From assembly GCA_022695795.1 (NCBI GenBank), contig MU404202.1, positions 1 to 64,000 of the forward strand: 64,000 bases of DNA, in the 5' to 3' direction. Positions 1 through 9,783 of this stretch are shown in pieces (positions within the stretch are counted from its first letter, which is position 1; the number at the start of each line of letters is the position of its first letter). The position numbers and the translations under genes were made by a program. The notes under the pieces were generated by a model. It saw only the letters and a program-made list of their open reading frames with translations, ran no database searches and was not told the DNA's origin. This DNA is from Biscogniauxia marginata (lineage: Eukaryota; Ascomycota; Sordariomycetes; Xylariales; Xylariaceae).

Positions 1-85
1 CACTAAAATTAAAAATACAATAAAAAAAAAAAATTACCCGGCATTTTCCTGTGGGCGTAAAATAACACTGCCTCCAATCCGGCCC

Positions 86-88
<3 letters not shown>

Positions 89-116
<28 letters not shown>
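89..116. repeat. Poly-T tract (28 T)
   Basis: An uninterrupted run of 28 T lies in non-coding DNA. It could be a homopolymer microsatellite or the reverse-strand tail of an old retroposed sequence; nothing flanking it supports the second reading. Confidence 0.9.
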
Positions 117-312
117 GAACCGTCCTGTTTTTCACGTGTGCTGATCAATACTACTAATATCTACGATCACCCAACTACCGTTCGATTATCGCCTTTTTTT
201 TCGAGGTTTCGCCGAATCGTCGGATTTCTTCACCAAACCTAGGGCGGAACTGAATTCGTACTATAACCCAGGTTTGTGGTCTATCATCTGTTATACCTAC
301 CTATCTCCTACC

Positions 313-322
313 TACCTAGGTA
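313..322. repeat. TACCTAGGTA palindrome, copy 1
   Basis: A perfect 10-base palindrome, one of five intergenic copies in this window. Flanking bases extend it with further CCTA and GGTA units. Confidence 0.85.
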
Positions 323-2802
323 ATTGATTAACTAACCACAATGTCCTCTTCATATTGCTACAACTACCTAGACTTATCGCCTGTCAATTCCCGGTATTTG
401 GTTTGCAGCTTGCTCCCATCGCTCTCCTCTGTTCTGGTCGTAGCAATGGAGCTCCGATTGTACGCTAAAGCATGTCAGCCATTTACATCATCCCGGTGGC
501 ATCCCAAATTCTTGCCCCGGGTTCTCGTACGGTTTATGGGGTTATCCACTCTCGGCGCCGGCGGGATATAAACATCACATCACCGCCAGCTTGCTTCAGA
601 ATCTCAACGACGAATCGAGGAGCAGGGCATCATTGATCATGTTTGGTAGAACGTCTTGACTTCACAAGCTTTCGTCTCAATGGCGTTGAATCTATCGTTA
701 ACACGGCCTGCGTCGAGCACCCTATGTCCGAGGCTGTTGATCTCCCAAGGATCTGCCAATCCATGCGCTCCTCAGACGGGAAACCCTAGCGTTCAGGGAT
801 ACCGGGGAGATCTCGGTTCGGTATCATTGACGTTGGCGTCGTGCTATTCTGTCTCGTTCGTGCAACACTTGGCGTAGATCTATGCAGTCCTCTTAAGCGC
901 ACAACCCGCGCGATCCCGTCTATCCCTACGTGTAGTATAGGGACTGCCGTTGCTGAACATGTAACTACCAGCAGCAGCTTGAATGCCTATAACACTCGGT
1001 AAGATCTTATTAGAGCCAGCTTGCAGCGTTTTTCTCTTACAAAGGGGATACGACTCATCTCGTCTTTCTGCTGGGACTGACATCCATTATGATTTATCAA
1101 TGGACGGTAGATCCCACAGCTTCCATCATCAGCGAAGAACAGAGTACACTCTATCATTTTCAGGCTCTTACGATATGCGCCACAGGTTCTTCCGGTTTTC
1201 GGCTTCCTGTCCAACGAGGCCGGAGCCGGGTTGCCGCCCACGTGGCCTCTCGTGGCCTCGGAACGGCTGGGAACAGTTGGTTCGGCATGTTTCTGACGTG
1301 GAGGCCTATTGGAGGTCGATGTAGGCAGCTTTTTAAGTGAATATAATGACGAGGTCATCGGATCATGTAGGACGCCCTATTTGGGCAGACAAATTTAACT
1401 ATGATAATATAGACATGCAATCTAGCGGTAAGCATATGCTCTTCAGATCAAAATTGGAAACAGCAGCCTCTCTCGCAGCCTGAAAATGTCATTCCCGTAA
1501 AATCATGTATGCTCTAGCAGATTATGGGCTTCCTCGTCTGGTTTTGTGTATCATCGGTTTTAGGGTCTATGTAAGGGTGTGTATATTACTTGTTGTTGCG
1601 CTAGGGAGGGAAAGCTCCTCTCTAGCGCTCACTACGAAAGTACTATATACAAGCTAAAGCATGGGCCACCTGTCCGTGACAGTCTATCAGGAGCCTAAGC
1701 TTGTGAACTACCAAGCAGTGCTTGAAAGGATTTGCTGGTAGTCATAGTAAACAACTCCTTCAACAACAAAGTCCTTTATAGAACTCGAGTGTTGATACGG
1801 GACATCTAATTAGCCCAAGTTGTCAAGGGGTTTTCATAGCAGCCCCTTTTAAATAGTCACTAGAAAGGCGGAAGGTTGAGCCAAGCAAAATTCATAGTCT
1901 GCAATAAGGCTTCTGCGGTGATTCAGTGCAGGAGGCAGTTCACAGCTTCACGTAGAATAATCCGTATATCGTAGTTTTGTCCGGTAGTTCACGCGTCCCA
2001 TTCAATTCGCGATAGCTAGGTCTCAGCATAGCAGGAGGGAACGAAGGAGGAGGGAGGGGAGGTTGGTTGATAATAGGAATTCCTATTAATCTCACCATAA
2101 TCCCCATCATCAGCACAACATCTCCCTTTCATAATGTACATAGTCCATATAACGACCGTATCTCGTGCCTGGAAAATATAGTAATATGTAGAAAGAGGGA
2201 TGGGATAGGCCAGCAGCGACGCCGTTACTAGGGGTCGATAGAAGCGCTTTATAAATAATACCTCTTGTTATAATATTTTGAAAAAAATGGCAACATTTTT
2301 ATTTTGCAACTATTAGCTAGAAAACGGAATCCGACGGGTAATACATATTATACTTTAACTGCTTCGAGTATAGAATCAATAAAAATATCTGTAAATTATT
2401 ATAATCGGCATCCCCTATGAAGTATGAGCGATTGACCACTTTGACGAATACCTCTAATAGGTAGTAATTACCTGGGGATTCGATCGCTGTAGATTGATAA
2501 CGATATCTTAAGACACTAATATCCACTTAAATTAGGACTAAGTACATTGATGACGATGACGGTGATAATGAATTGTCAAACAAAAACGCTAAAGCTTCTA
2601 AATTCATGGGACTCATACATGACATACACAGGGATACCAGTCTAACAACGAAGACGGAACACGAAGGCGACCTCGAGCTCTTTCTATTAATTCCCCCTCT
2701 ATCCCTTTCTCGCTCCCTTCTCGTCGTCCCCTTCACGGCCTCTCTCCTTCCTCTAGTCCCCCTTTACCCCTATCCCTAACCCTTCCCCTAATAGCGCCTC
2801 CC

Positions 2803-2830
2803 AGCCAACCAGCCAACCAGCCGACCAACC
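2803..2830. repeat. Short tandem repeat, unit AGCCAACC
   Basis: About three and a half copies of an eight-base unit (the third with one change) lie just beyond the stop codon of the MEMO-family gene, probably in its 3' untranslated region. Confidence 0.8.
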
Positions 2831-2859
2831 TCAACAACCAATTACCCAACCACTACACT

Positions 2860-3935
2860 TCAAACGATCGCATACGCGGAAGCATAGCTCACGCTCGAGT
2901 CGCTATAGTCCTTGACCAGGCTACTGCGCTGGTACTGCACGAACTTGAACCGCAACCTGCCCCCGGCACCGGCGCCCGCATCCGCACCCGCATCCTCTCT
3001 AGCCAGGACCTCGAGGGCCGCCATGGCGACGCCGATGGGGTGGCGGCCGCAGACCGTGTTCTTGGTGCGGCGCAGGTTGTCGACGAAGGCGTCGTGGTCG
3101 CCCGACTCGACGGCGTCCATGGCGAGGTGGTCGAGCTGGCGGATGCTCTCGTGGACGGGCGGGTCGGCCGGGACCGCGGACCGCCGCGTCAGCGACTGCA
3201 GGTTCTCGACGTCGCCGCCGGGCGCGTACGCCGTGTAGCCGAAGCGCGCGCCCCAGTGGCAGAAGTCGGAGCTCACGACGAGGGCGGCCGCGGGGTCGCG
3301 CAGGTGCGGCGCCAGCAGCGCCCCGAACTCCTTCTCCTCCGCCCCGCTGTTGTCGCCGACGAGGACCGGCACGATCGTCGGGTACGGGCGGCCCGCGTCC
3401 CCCAGCGCCTGCGAGGCGCGCTTGTGGATGTACGGCAGGTGCATCTCGAGGCTGTGCTCCTCCACGTCGTTGCGCCGCGAGATGTCCTGGAACTTGCCCG
3501 TGTCCCGCAGCTGCTGTATCGCGTCCGCGTCGACGGTCAGGTCGCCGAACGGGGTCTCGTACTTCGCGAAGGTGGTCAGGGCGCACCCGCGGAGGTAGTA
3601 TGTGTGCGAGGGCCCGAGGACGAAGATGCGCTTGGCTTTGCTCAGGTCGAGGCACTTATACGCCCAGGCCGCGCAGGGCCCGGAGTAGGAGTAGCCCGCA
3701 TGTCTGGGGGTAAGGAAGGAGACGTCAGTACGATAGCTCATCAGGAATAGGCAAGTGAGCTATTTGGGACGTACGGCGCAATGATGACCTTGGCCCCGGT
3801 TATCGGAAGGCTGTTGTCGTTTATGGAGCTCGGGACGTCACCTAGGAAGCCGTCTAGTTGCTTAGACAAGGTATCCGGGTCGCCGTCATACCAGGTGTAC
3901 GCATGGCTAGCTTCGCGTGTTCCCGTTAGCGACAT
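2860..3935 (-). CDS. MEMO-family protein
   Basis: This is a 334-residue protein of the MEMO1 family (human MEMO1, yeast Mho1), whose fold resembles extradiol dioxygenases and which binds metal. Two exons, 3935-3775 and 3703-2860, are joined by an intron with a gtacgt donor and a ccccag acceptor. The join restores the signature IIAPHAGYSYSG (residues 51-62), which no single reading frame shows. The three family metal ligands are present: His55, His87 (GPSH) and Cys272 (VCGRHP). Also visible are the VEEHSLEMHLPY block and SSDFCHWG. The start chosen (MSLTGTREAS) puts the conserved R-x-A-S-H near residues 7-11, as in relatives; an in-frame ATG at 3986 would add 17 residues of unlike sequence. An Ala/Gly/Asp-rich insert lies near residues 291-302. 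It reads in the same direction as the CorA-like gene upstream. Its precise role in fungi is not settled. Confidence 0.93.
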
Positions 3936-4467
3936 GGTGACTGATAATCCAGCAGGGTGACACGAGGGGGTGGTTTTGACGTCCAAGAAGGAGAAAAGAA
4001 GCAGTGGGAAAAGGTGGGAACCTTTGCTTGAGGGAGAAGACGAAGCTTGAAGTTATTGGAGTTGCAGGTAACCCCAACGGAGGATGTCCCCGCCCTTGCC
4101 CGAGTGTTACTCCCCGCAACGCTGGAAACGGTTTTATCGATAAGCTAGAAACACAGTGACGTATATTGTGCACAGGCCAATATAGGCGTCTCTACTCTCC
4201 CCCCCCTTTTCTTACCCCTGATCTCTTTGGGATTCGAATATAACTTTTCTGGATGTGGGGCCTATTTCAATTCCGCGCCAGCCCGATACATACGTAAGAA
4301 CTGTATCTGGTGTATTATAGGAGCTAATAGGACCGCCTAAGTTGAGCTGCCAAAGACATAATCACGAGGTAAGATTTTAATTAGGTAGGTTTATATGATT
4401 TAGTTAGGGCCTGGACATGAAAGTGTGGAAGCTGGGAAGGAACTGTAGAGAACATGTTGACCCGTAA
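3936..4467. other. Intergenic region
   Basis: This region holds the promoter of the MEMO-family gene and the 3' flank of the CorA-like gene. No coding sequence or notable repeat was seen. Confidence 0.6.
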
Positions 4468-6037
4468 TCATGGCAAACCAGACCGCTCACGCATCCACCT
4501 AGTCCATCGACCTTGGAGAGCGTGTAGAAGACCTAGCAGCTTCCTTCCGATGAAAGGTGTAGACGACGCAGCTACGACTAGCACCGTTATTGGGATAGAT
4601 GTCACCCAATAAAGCCAGAAACCGTCAGCCCCCGGCAGGAAGTTCTCCCCCATACTGAAGAGCCCTGAGATGAAAGACAGTGGTATGAAAACGATCGCGA
4701 TGTACGTCAAACGCTTTACGTCGGCAGCTTCAGAGATCGACTTGTGCGAATCCATCAGCTGCACGATCGACGTCAGGATCGGGTTCAGCGTGTCGAGCGA
4801 GCGAGCGTGCTGCTCGATCTGGCCCTCTATGTGACGAAGGTCGGTTATGAGGAAGTCCCAGGTTTCGCATCGCGCTTCCGCTCGACTGCGCCAGTATTCC
4901 ACGAACAGTCTCGCCATCCGGAGTTTGTGCAGGCTCTGGCTGCTGCGGCGCCGCCACCGGTGAAGCTCGAGCAAGTCTTGGCTCTCCGACCGCTTTTTGA
5001 AGGTGTGCGCGGCTTCGAACGAGTACTCGTAGAGCTTGACGTAGCGCGACATCAACTGGGCGTAGAGCATCCACTCCGTCAGGACGATCTGGAGTGGGTA
5101 GCAAGCTAGCGACAGGACGCTGCCGCGATCTGAGCCCAGGCCCGGCAACGTCTCCTGGAAGAGACTTAGGAGATTTTCTCGTAGTGACGCAGTCCCTGGC
5201 GTGTTGGTCTTTATAGTGTCTTGAAAAGTCGAATATGCTGGTAAGTCGCGGAAGTCTTCTGGTGAAATTCGTCGTGGGACTTGGGGTGTTTTAATGCTTG
5301 GTGGGCTTCCCGCACTCGTCCCCTTGGACTCAAATACGAGATCATTGGCAGTTGAGTCCGCTAGGATGAGACCTTTATACTTCGTTAGTTCTCATATCGC
5401 GCGATATGTAGAGTGTCAATTAATTACATATCCATGCTCCATTATTGAGCTTTCTTCTGAACACCGAACAGCAAGTACGAGCGAGCCCTACTTGTCTACT
5501 TGACAACGGGGGGAGACGCCGAACAGTGCGGGGGTTGTTGCCCGGGATGGTCATTTTGTAAGGCATATCGTGGAAGTCGGATTCGTGCCCAAGATCGAGA
5601 ACCCTCTGGTAGTGTATATTGACATAGTCCTTGGGAACAATCCTAGACGGCAGCAATCCCAACAAGGGGGCAGAGGGACTTCGTTCGACATCTTGGTATG
5701 ACGAGGTGATATGCCCACAGAAGAAAATCGGATCGATGTCTAGCATTGACCCTAATACTTCGATTTCAATAGGCCCTGGGTCTTCGATGATAATTATCAT
5801 CCCGCCCATATGCTGCTGTGATGGCTGTTGCTGGAGATTAGTAATCTTTGACGCAGCGTCCTGGATGTGTGCTGTTTCGTGCACTGATCTCTTCTCCAAA
5901 AGGGCGTCAAGTTCAATTAAGCTAATGATACCTGTGCGTGAGCCAAGACGACTATTATTATCCAGAAACGATGAGAGAGCCGCCAAACAGGGGTTCCGCG
6001 TAGTCATTCGACTAATGTAACCCTGATAAGAACTCAT
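4468..6037 (-). CDS. CorA-like magnesium transporter-family membrane protein
   Basis: Predicted 504 residues in two exons, 6037-5428 and 5372-4468. The intron has a gtaatt donor, an aactaac branch site and a taaag acceptor. Splicing continues W-I-C into L-I-L-A-D, whereas reading straight through stops at once. The C-terminus has two adjacent membrane segments (about residues 430-447 and 458-478) after a long helical region with charged coiled-coil character, the layout of CorA-type channels. The loop after the first segment reads FSMGENFLPG, so the classical Gly-Met-Asn selectivity motif is not intact; many fungal CorA-like proteins diverge here. Transport of magnesium is therefore an inference from family. 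It is divergent from the RelA/SpoT-domain gene, start to start about 410 bases. Confidence 0.85.
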
Positions 6038-6450
6038 GCTGGCGACAACTTCGATTTTCTTGAGTCTTCATGCTGGTCCGGTCTCTGGGCTGGTTTCAAA
6101 GACATATGTAGTTTGAGGTTCGGCTGAAGGAGCTGAAATAGAAAAACTATGAAGGGTTACATTGTGGGTATAGAGTGCATATGTAGCGTGATGGCAGCGT
6201 CTATTGGAGAGTAACAACAAGGGTCCAGGCGAATAGCTAACCGCTCAAGCAATCCTTTCACGTAATGTCCCCGGCGACTCGCCGGAGGCCTAGTTACCAG
6301 CACACGCAAGGCTGCCTCCTCTTCTGAAGATAATAAGCATGAGGTTTCTATACAATATGTAGATGAATGAAGGGGAATTTTTCATCATATGCATTTGCAC
6401 CATATATGTGCCATTCTTTCACCACACACTGCTAAACCTAGATTTATAAG
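6038..6450. promoter_or_regulatory. Shared divergent promoter region
   Basis: This 413-base gap separates the start codons of the CorA-like gene (minus) and the RelA/SpoT-domain gene (plus), so it must carry both promoters. I saw no decisive motif. Confidence 0.5.
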
Positions 6451-8430
6451 ATGCCACAAGTTCAAACGACCGAAGACGAGTTTCAACACCACCTAAGGGA
6501 TTTTCACGAGTTATTCCACTTACAGCAAGATACGGTGCGCTTTTACACTGCTGAGGTCGTGAAGATCTGCAATGCGGCGCTCAGCGCAGCTAATATTCGG
6601 CATATCCCCATCACATCTCGGATCAAGAGCTGGGAGTCTGCTAGAGGAAGTGCCATGAGACGCCAACAAGAGCGCCTTTTTTGGCAACGGGTCTATCCTC
6701 GGGCTACCACTGTTGAACCGGCTTGGGTTGAGTACTGTCGTCTCAGAGGTCTGGAACAACGCGACTTTCGCCCAATCCATAGCGCAAAAGAAATTCTGGA
6801 GGGGCTGCATGACATTGGTGGAGTTCGCATATCACTTTACTTTCCCGGTAATGTTGCCAAGGTCATTAACGTCCTTAAAAGCCGCCTTCACGTTCTCCGT
6901 GTAACGGAAAAGGGCCAAAATCAAATCAACACAAAGTACTTGAAGGACTTTCTTGAGGACCTCGACCGAGATGGAACCGATAAGCACACTGTCTCAATTG
7001 AAAAGTCTAGTGGTTATGAACGGACCTTTGGAGGCTACAAGGCTAGCCATCTCGTCGTTAAGCTACGAGAAGAAGATATTCCGGAGAACAAGCAATGTGC
7101 CTGGAAAGATACTGTGGTCGAAATCCAAGTAGGAACACTTGTTATGCACATGTGGTCCGAGATCGAACATGACATGATCTACAAGCCGCTCGAGTCACAA
7201 GGAGATGAGGTATCCGAAGACGAGAAGCGAGTCTTGGACTTGATCAATGGTATTGTAATGACTGGAGAGGCGGCACTACGACAGCTTGAAGCAAGCACAG
7301 AAGAACGATTAAACCAGCGTGCTAAGGACCAAGCGGCATTTGCAAGTAGCGAGTATGAGCTTGTTCTATGGATTGAGAACTATTACAAAAAGAAGGGAAA
7401 GCCGCTCGCACAAGGGGAATGGGAACTCCAAGACCAGCTCTACGCGATTCTACAGGTTAATGGTGATCACCAGCATGGGAAGGTGGAAGTACTCCTGGAG
7501 CGAATACAGGCGCCTGTTACACCGACCCGACGGGAACTCTCTGGGATGATACTTGACGTTCTGTGCGCTGGCCCCGGACTACGTCAGCCCTTATCATCAA
7601 GCAAATCCAGTGAGGCAGAAGATCAAACAATCGCACATGCCAGACTCTGGGGTATGAGATTCTTACAGAGTCTCAACATGGCAATCTACCTGGGGGTTGG
7701 AGAGCAGTTCGTTGACTCGAGTGGGATGGAACTTATACCACCATCCCTAACCAACTTTCTCGACCTCATGCACCCATGTTCTCCGTATCCTGTGGACATC
7801 GTCAATGCCCACAAGATTGCAAACTACTGCCAGAGAATCATCAACCAGAAGAGGAATCTACTGGAGAGAGTTTCGACCAACCTACCACAGGCAGGTTACA
7901 TTGTCTGTGCCGACTCAGTTCAGGACGCAAACTCGGTGGTAGTTCCCGGCATGCTGAGCAAGGTATTTCCTCCTCATGATGTGACCGAAACAGATCCTCA
8001 AGGGATACTTGATTTCATCGATGATTATATTCACCGAGACCAATTTGATGATGACAAACTCGTCCTCTGGGACCGCTTGACTTCGTCGAGCCACGACCAG
8101 GCTAGACGAAAGCCTTTAGTGGAACGCGCTTTCGTTTCTCAAGTCCCGCCATGGCAAGATAAGGGAGCTTGGAAGCTTGAGGACCTCAGAGTTGAAATCA
8201 AAGCAGCGAAATGGGACACCTTCGAGGCAGAGCAAACCCCCACACCCATTCTACCGCTCCCAGAAGCAGACAATTCTACGCCTGGTATCATGAGACTGGC
8301 TTACCGGTTATATCCCCAGACCCAATGGAATAATGTGAAAAAGGCCTGGAGGGTGGCTGACGCACTGCGACCTACAGCAAAACCAAGAAAAGAGGGGGGA
8401 AAACTCGACTATAGAAGCATTTATGATTAA
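6451..8430 (+). CDS. RelA/SpoT-domain protein (alarmone synthetase-like)
   Basis: A single-exon gene encoding 659 residues. An N-terminal helical part (about 1-110) precedes a RelA/SpoT nucleotidyltransferase domain (about 115-250). Its core motifs are readable: D121-I-G-G-V-R126, the GYKASH block (195-200, equivalent to GYRSxH), E224-I-Q-V-G-T, and H233-M-W-S-E-I-E-H240. In bacteria these residues make (p)ppGpp from ATP and GDP or GTP. No N-terminal HD hydrolase domain is seen, so it resembles a small alarmone synthetase with a roughly 400-residue C-terminal extension I cannot assign. No signal peptide or membrane segment is evident, so it is probably cytosolic or nuclear. Enzymatic activity in fungi is not something I can infer with certainty. 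The start has no upstream in-frame ATG competitor. Confidence 0.85.
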   Translation: MPQVQTTEDEFQHHLRDFHELFHLQQDTVRFYTAEVVKICNAALSAANIRHIPITSRIKSWESARGSAMRRQQERLFWQRVYPRATTVEPAWVEYCRLRGLEQRDFRPIHSAKEILEGLHDIGGVRISLYFPGNVAKVINVLKSRLHVLRVTEKGQNQINTKYLKDFLEDLDRDGTDKHTVSIEKSSGYERTFGGYKASHLVVKLREEDIPENKQCAWKDTVVEIQVGTLVMHMWSEIEHDMIYKPLESQGDEVSEDEKRVLDLINGIVMTGEAALRQLEASTEERLNQRAKDQAAFASSEYELVLWIENYYKKKGKPLAQGEWELQDQLYAILQVNGDHQHGKVEVLLERIQAPVTPTRRELSGMILDVLCAGPGLRQPLSSSKSSEAEDQTIAHARLWGMRFLQSLNMAIYLGVGEQFVDSSGMELIPPSLTNFLDLMHPCSPYPVDIVNAHKIANYCQRIINQKRNLLERVSTNLPQAGYIVCADSVQDANSVVVPGMLSKVFPPHDVTETDPQGILDFIDDYIHRDQFDDDKLVLWDRLTSSSHDQARRKPLVERAFVSQVPPWQDKGAWKLEDLRVEIKAAKWDTFEAEQTPTPILPLPEADNSTPGIMRLAYRLYPQTQWNNVKKAWRVADALRPTAKPRKEGGKLDYRSIYD

Positions 8431-9783
8431 GATCGGCTTAACCGAAACAAAACGGCAAGTCATGACAACTCACTATCCACCAATAGTTTACAACTCCGTA
8501 TATAGATAATAGATCCTTGTGTGCACTTTTCCAACTTATAACATAAACCCCCCATTTCCACACACAGAAACCAGCTAAGAGATATGTTTACCATTCCTAA
8601 CCCAGATTTACCACCTCATCCCTAAGCCGGCTCGATCAGCATCGTACGAACGTGCACAACCCCCCTAATCGCGCCATCGCACACTTTCCACCATCCACCG
8701 AACCTCCGGCCCGCCGCGGCACCGTCTCGGGAACGGCAGTCGTTAGCATCGGCGCCTCGGGCGCGCGGGCGACGATCGACGACGCAAGGGATGAATCCGC
8801 GCCACGGCGCCGGGCGGGAGGTGTGCTCCGTCTGATACCTAAGCAGCGGTAAAATCAGGCCCGGGGACGCAAGGGATGGTTTCTCGGAACATCTGCTGTT
8901 CGCCTTGGCGATTAATGTATAGCTGGGTCATGTCGATCCTGCCTCACGTACTTAAAAGCTAATCAACTGAGGCTTGGATGAGCATAAACATGTCTCTAGT
9001 TCCTTATAACTAGATAGTGGAGTATCTAAACACGTCCATAAAAGTACCAATTCCAATATTATTTCAAATATCTATGAAGCTGTTCTTCATTCGATTCCTC
9101 ACATTAATACAATGTGCCGGCTGGGATATCGCAGCAAACTTGGGGAAACTAAGCTTTGGGCTAAAAACGCTAAAGTTATCGCTGGCCCAATCAGATTTAA
9201 GCACAGTTACCGAAACAGGTTCGAGTTCAAGCACTAGTTGTTGACTAGTTAGCGCTGCTTCAAAGACTCGCCGATTCAATGTTGCAACCCTCGTTGTTCA
9301 TCGTTCGCATAGGGGCCAACGACTTTTTATGTAGTAACAAATGGTGATTACTGCCACCCATAAAAACTTGTATTGCCTTATTTCAGAAGAAAGAAAGGGG
9401 AGAGGATCCCGTAAGAAATCAAAGCCTGACAGCTTAGTTGCGCGACGATAGTGTATCGCCGTGGGCTCTTGAAGGTGCGATAACCATGTACTTGAACAGT
9501 AGACTTGCCAATCCCCATTTTTATTTCACACTGTCATCCTCGAGCGGAAAGATTATATCCTCTGTGTGTGCGTGCGTGTGCGTAAGTGTGTTCCCACGTC
9601 TTAGTATTCGTTTACCAAACTACCTACTTAGTTCATGTTACATCCCGACTCCAAGAAATCCCAGTACCGGCTCAACCACCGAAGCAAAAACATATCGAAA
9701 CGAGCGTTGCTCCACCAAGAGCCCTCAAGCCCAAAGAACCAAGTCCTTCGAAGACATCCCAGTCATGTATCCCATACAAGTAG
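8431..9783. other. Intergenic region
   Basis: This is the 3' flank shared by two converging genes. A GC-richer patch around 8690-8880 has short open frames but no recognisable protein. Nothing else was seen. Confidence 0.55.

Larger units (their letters stand above)
1..2859. other. Gene-poor left end, no supportable gene
   Basis: No reading frame here has family-like sequence or credible intron structure. The stretch is AT-rich at both ends, with a poly-T run near base 100 and small direct repeats near 2.8 kb. Between about 600 and 990 one frame stays open for tens of codons at a time between single stops, which could be a decayed coding relic, but I recognise no family in it. The right part, just past the MEMO-family stop, is probably that gene's 3' flank. 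Confidence 0.6.

Noticed and set aside
3040..3750. 236-codon plus-strand open frame opposite the MEMO-family gene
   Set aside because: It is a GC-rich antisense shadow without any family-like motif; the minus strand carries the conserved protein.
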